Below, piece by piece: positions 62,219 to 64,000 of a stretch of 64,000 nt of DNA (the first letter of the stretch is position 1; the number at the start of each line of letters is the position of its first letter). A model generated the notes under the pieces. The model worked only from the letters and a program-made list of their open reading frames with translations, was not told the origin of the DNA and ran no database searches. The stretch is from JASHVB01 sp963780805. GTDB taxonomy: Bacteria > Pseudomonadota > Alphaproteobacteria > Acetobacterales > Acetobacteraceae. The translations under genes were made by a program, and so were the position numbers. The stretch lies in the NCBI GenBank assembly GCA_963780805.1, contig CAWADP010000013.1, positions 62,001 to 126,000 of the forward strand, in the 5' to 3' direction.

Positions 62219-62348
62219 GCTCCCCCTGCCCTTGAGGGCGGGGGGCGGGGGGAGGGGTGTGTACGGCCGGATAGCTGCGGTTGTACGCACCTCTCCCGCC
62301 GGCCTTGGTCCGCTTCTCGGCCCAGGCCCTCAAGGGGAGGGGGAGTTC
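62219..62348. repeat. Palindromic CTCCCC element, copy 5
   Basis: It extends from GCTCCCCCTGCCCTTGAGGG to CCCTCAAGGGGAGGGGGAGT. It lies between the ABC ATPase gene and the allophanate hydrolase gene inside the same operon-like block. Confidence 0.85.
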
Positions 62349-62375
62349 TTTTCTTTCGTCCGCCCCGAGCCACCC

Positions 62376-63149
62376 TCACGCCGCCTCCTTGACGTGATCG
62401 GCGTGCAGCAGGGCGGCCAGGCGGCGGCGGATGGCGTTGAACTCGGGCGAAGACACGTCGCGGGGCCGTTCCAAAACTATCGTCTCCTCGGCGACGATAC
62501 GCCCTGGGCCGGGCGACATCACCACCACGCGGTCGGCGAGAAAGATCGCTTCCTCCAGCGAGTGCGTCACGAACACCACCGACAGGCCGGTCGCGCGCCA
62601 GATCGCCAGCAGTTCGTCCTGCAGGCGTTCTCGGGTCATGGCGTCCAGCGCGCCGAACGGCTCGTCCATCAGCGCGAGCTGCGCGTCGTTCGCCAGCACG
62701 CGAGCGATCGCGACGCGCTGCTTCATGCCGCCGGAGAGCTGGTGCGGGTAGACGTCGGCGAAGCGTTCCAGCCCCATCATGGCGATGAAGCGGTCGGCGA
62801 TCTGGGCGACCTCGGCTCTCTTCTTGCCGCGCTCGGCGGGGCCGAAGGCGATGTTGCCGCGCACTGTCAGCCACGGGAACAGCCCATAGTCCTGGAACAC
62901 CATGCCGCGGTCGGGGCCGGGGCGGGTGACGGGCTTGCCGCGCATGACGACTTCGCCATCGGTCTGGTGCTCGAAGCCGGCGATGATGCGCAGCAGGGTG
63001 GACTTGCCGCAGCCCGAGGCGCCGATCAGGCAGACGAATTCCCCTCGGTTGATGATGAGGTTGGCGCCCCGCAGCGCCTCGATGGATCCCGCTGGGCCGC
63101 CGGGGAAGCGCTTCGATGCGTTGCTGATGCGCAGCAGCGGTTCAACCAT
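62376..63149 (-). CDS. ABC transporter ATP-binding protein (NitT/TauT type)
   Basis: The 257-residue ATPase has Walker A 'GASGCGKST', Q-loop 'MVFQDYGLFPWLTVRGNIAFG', signature 'LSGGMKQRVAIARVLANDAQLALMDEPFGALD' (with Walker B) and 'VTHSLEEAIFLADRVVVM'. NitT/TauT members supply nitrate, sulfonate, taurine, cyanate or urea-like compounds. It overlaps the permease gene by 8 bp. Confidence 0.95.
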   Translation of the reverse strand: MVEPLLRISNASKRFPGGPAGSIEALRGANLIINRGEFVCLIGASGCGKSTLLRIIAGFEHQTDGEVVMRGKPVTRPGPDRGMVFQDYGLFPWLTVRGNIAFGPAERGKKRAEVAQIADRFIAMMGLERFADVYPHQLSGGMKQRVAIARVLANDAQLALMDEPFGALDAMTRERLQDELLAIWRATGLSVVFVTHSLEEAIFLADRVVVMSPGPGRIVAEETIVLERPRDVSSPEFNAIRRRLAALLHADHVKEAA

Positions 63150-63969
63150 GCAGCGGGCTCCAGGCCAGCAGGCGCTTGCCGAGCGCCTGCACCGCGAGAT
63201 CCGACAGGAAGCCGGCCAGGCCGATTACCGCCATGCCGGAGATGACGATCTCGGTGCGAGAGAGCTGCCGCGCATCCATGATCATGGCGCCGAGGCCGGT
63301 CTGTACGCCAGTCATTTCTCCCACGACAATGACCACCCAGGCGAAGCCCAGCCCCAGGCGGAGGCCGGTGAACATGCCAGGCAGCGACGCCGGCAGCACC
63401 ACCTTCAGGAACATCCGGGCTGGGGAGACGCCGAGCATCTGGGCGGCCTCGAACAGGCGCGGCTCGACGCTGCGGACGGCGAAGGTGGTGTTGACCAGGA
63501 TCGGGTAGAAGGCGCCGAGCGCGACCAGGAAGAAGGCGGAGCGCGGCCCCAGGCCGAAGATGATCATGGACAGCGGCAGCCAGGCGGTGACCGGCACCGG
63601 GCGAAGCAGTTGCAGCGTGGGTTCCAGCAGTTGCCGCACGATGCGCAGGCGGCCGATCAGCATGCCCAGTGGCAGCGCCAGGGCGGCGGCGAGCAGGAAG
63701 GCGCCGTAGACGCGGCTGGCGGAGGCGACCAGGTCGGTGAGCAGCATCTGGCTGAAGGCGTCGTCGTTGATGCCGCCGAAGGCGAGGTCCCACAGGGCGA
63801 CGGCGACCGCGGCGGGGGACGGGATCAGCCCGTCGGGGTTGCGTGCGGTGGCGGCCCACCACAGCGCGAGGAGCAGAAGGGGCACAAGGAATTTATAAGC
63901 CTCGCCCGCTACGCGGGAGAGGGCGGCGAGCGAAGCTCGCCGGGTGAGGGTGATCGGGTCGGCAGGCAT
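63142..63969 (-). CDS. ABC transporter permease (NitT/TauT type)
   Basis: The 275-residue permease has six membrane helices and the EAA-loop 'AAQMLGVSPARMFLKVVLPASLPGMFTGLRLGLGFAWVVIVVGEMTG' typical of SsuC/TauC-like importers. The ATG at 63969 is preceded by CGGCACGCCGCAATGCG and is near the window edge; a periplasmic binding protein gene probably lies upstream of the window. Together with allophanate hydrolase, import of a ureido or guanidino compound is likely. Confidence 0.93.
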   Translation of the reverse strand: MPADPITLTRRASLAALSRVAGEAYKFLVPLLLLALWWAATARNPDGLIPSPAAVAVALWDLAFGGINDDAFSQMLLTDLVASASRVYGAFLLAAALALPLGMLIGRLRIVRQLLEPTLQLLRPVPVTAWLPLSMIIFGLGPRSAFFLVALGAFYPILVNTTFAVRSVEPRLFEAAQMLGVSPARMFLKVVLPASLPGMFTGLRLGLGFAWVVIVVGEMTGVQTGLGAMIMDARQLSRTEIVISGMAVIGLAGFLSDLAVQALGKRLLAWSPLHG

Positions 63970-64000
63970 CGCATTGCGGCGTGCCGACCCGATTACCGCT

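Overview
The window reads as chromosome of a high-GC alphaproteobacterium. The gene families and their arrangement (FolM-like SDR, folB, uvrC, pgsA, moaD/moaE, K+-independent H+-pyrophosphatase, bc1 Rieske protein, homogentisate pathway) suggest a Rhodospirillales/Acetobacteraceae-type organism. That is inference from gene content only. There are no rRNA or tRNA genes that I can recognise and no CRISPR array.

Layout. 0-5 kb: end of an unknown gene, a metallophosphoesterase remnant, then pgsA-mobB-lipoprotein-moaD, a second broken moaD fragment, and moaE with an NTF2-like gene (phospholipid and molybdopterin synthesis). 5-9.4 kb: TMEM175-type channel, a small membrane protein, a class III CoA-transferase and a phospholipase C/acid phosphatase-type phosphoesterase. 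9.7-16.7 kb: a type I restriction-modification locus (hsdM, hsdS, frameshifted hsdR) with hicAB and a deleted GxxExxY gene between hsdS and hsdR. 17-22.3 kb: a secreted single-Cache protein beside a chemoreceptor, a luciferase-like monooxygenase, a deaminase and a TauE/SafE exporter. 22.5-25 kb: a frameshifted acyl-CoA ligase and an intact GxxExxY gene with a long inverted repeat. 25-27.6 kb: an accessory patch with FNR/FixK-type boxes, a 108-bp tandem duplication, a 48-residue ORF and a single-domain response regulator. 27.7-35 kb: a HExxH-like membrane-anchored protein, a 13-bp minisatellite, an MFS transporter, then FolM-like SDR-folB-uvrC. 35-39.7 kb: gene-poor mosaic, a low-GC membrane protein, gene fragments, a DUF2161 protein and an acetyltransferase. 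39.7-43.1 kb: Lrp regulator, hppD and hmgA (tyrosine catabolism). 43-50 kb: DUF155-like and YdcF-like proteins, two peptide-binding ABC proteins (one frameshifted, one mostly deleted) and a phytanoyl-CoA dioxygenase-like enzyme. 50-52 kb: MFS remnant, vapBC and a ParE-type toxin-antitoxin pair. 52-58.6 kb: hppA, a serine hydrolase and a Rieske gene, each broken in frame, plus small membrane and secreted proteins. 58.6-64 kb: a probable ureido-compound operon (ABC permease and ATPase, allophanate hydrolase, AtzG-like and AtzE-like proteins).

Two themes run through the window. First, intergenic DNA is full of short palindromic elements (at least four families) and minisatellites, some of which have extended into one another or into gene ends. 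Second, an unusual number of otherwise well-conserved genes carry single-base frame breaks, including three in hppA and one in the Rieske gene. That could be assembly error or real decay, and reads are needed to decide. The most interesting unexplained structures are the GxxExxY genes with their inverted repeats, the FNR-box/duplication patch at 26-27 kb, and the palindromic element whose two ends have both been tandemly amplified at 47.9-48.2 kb.
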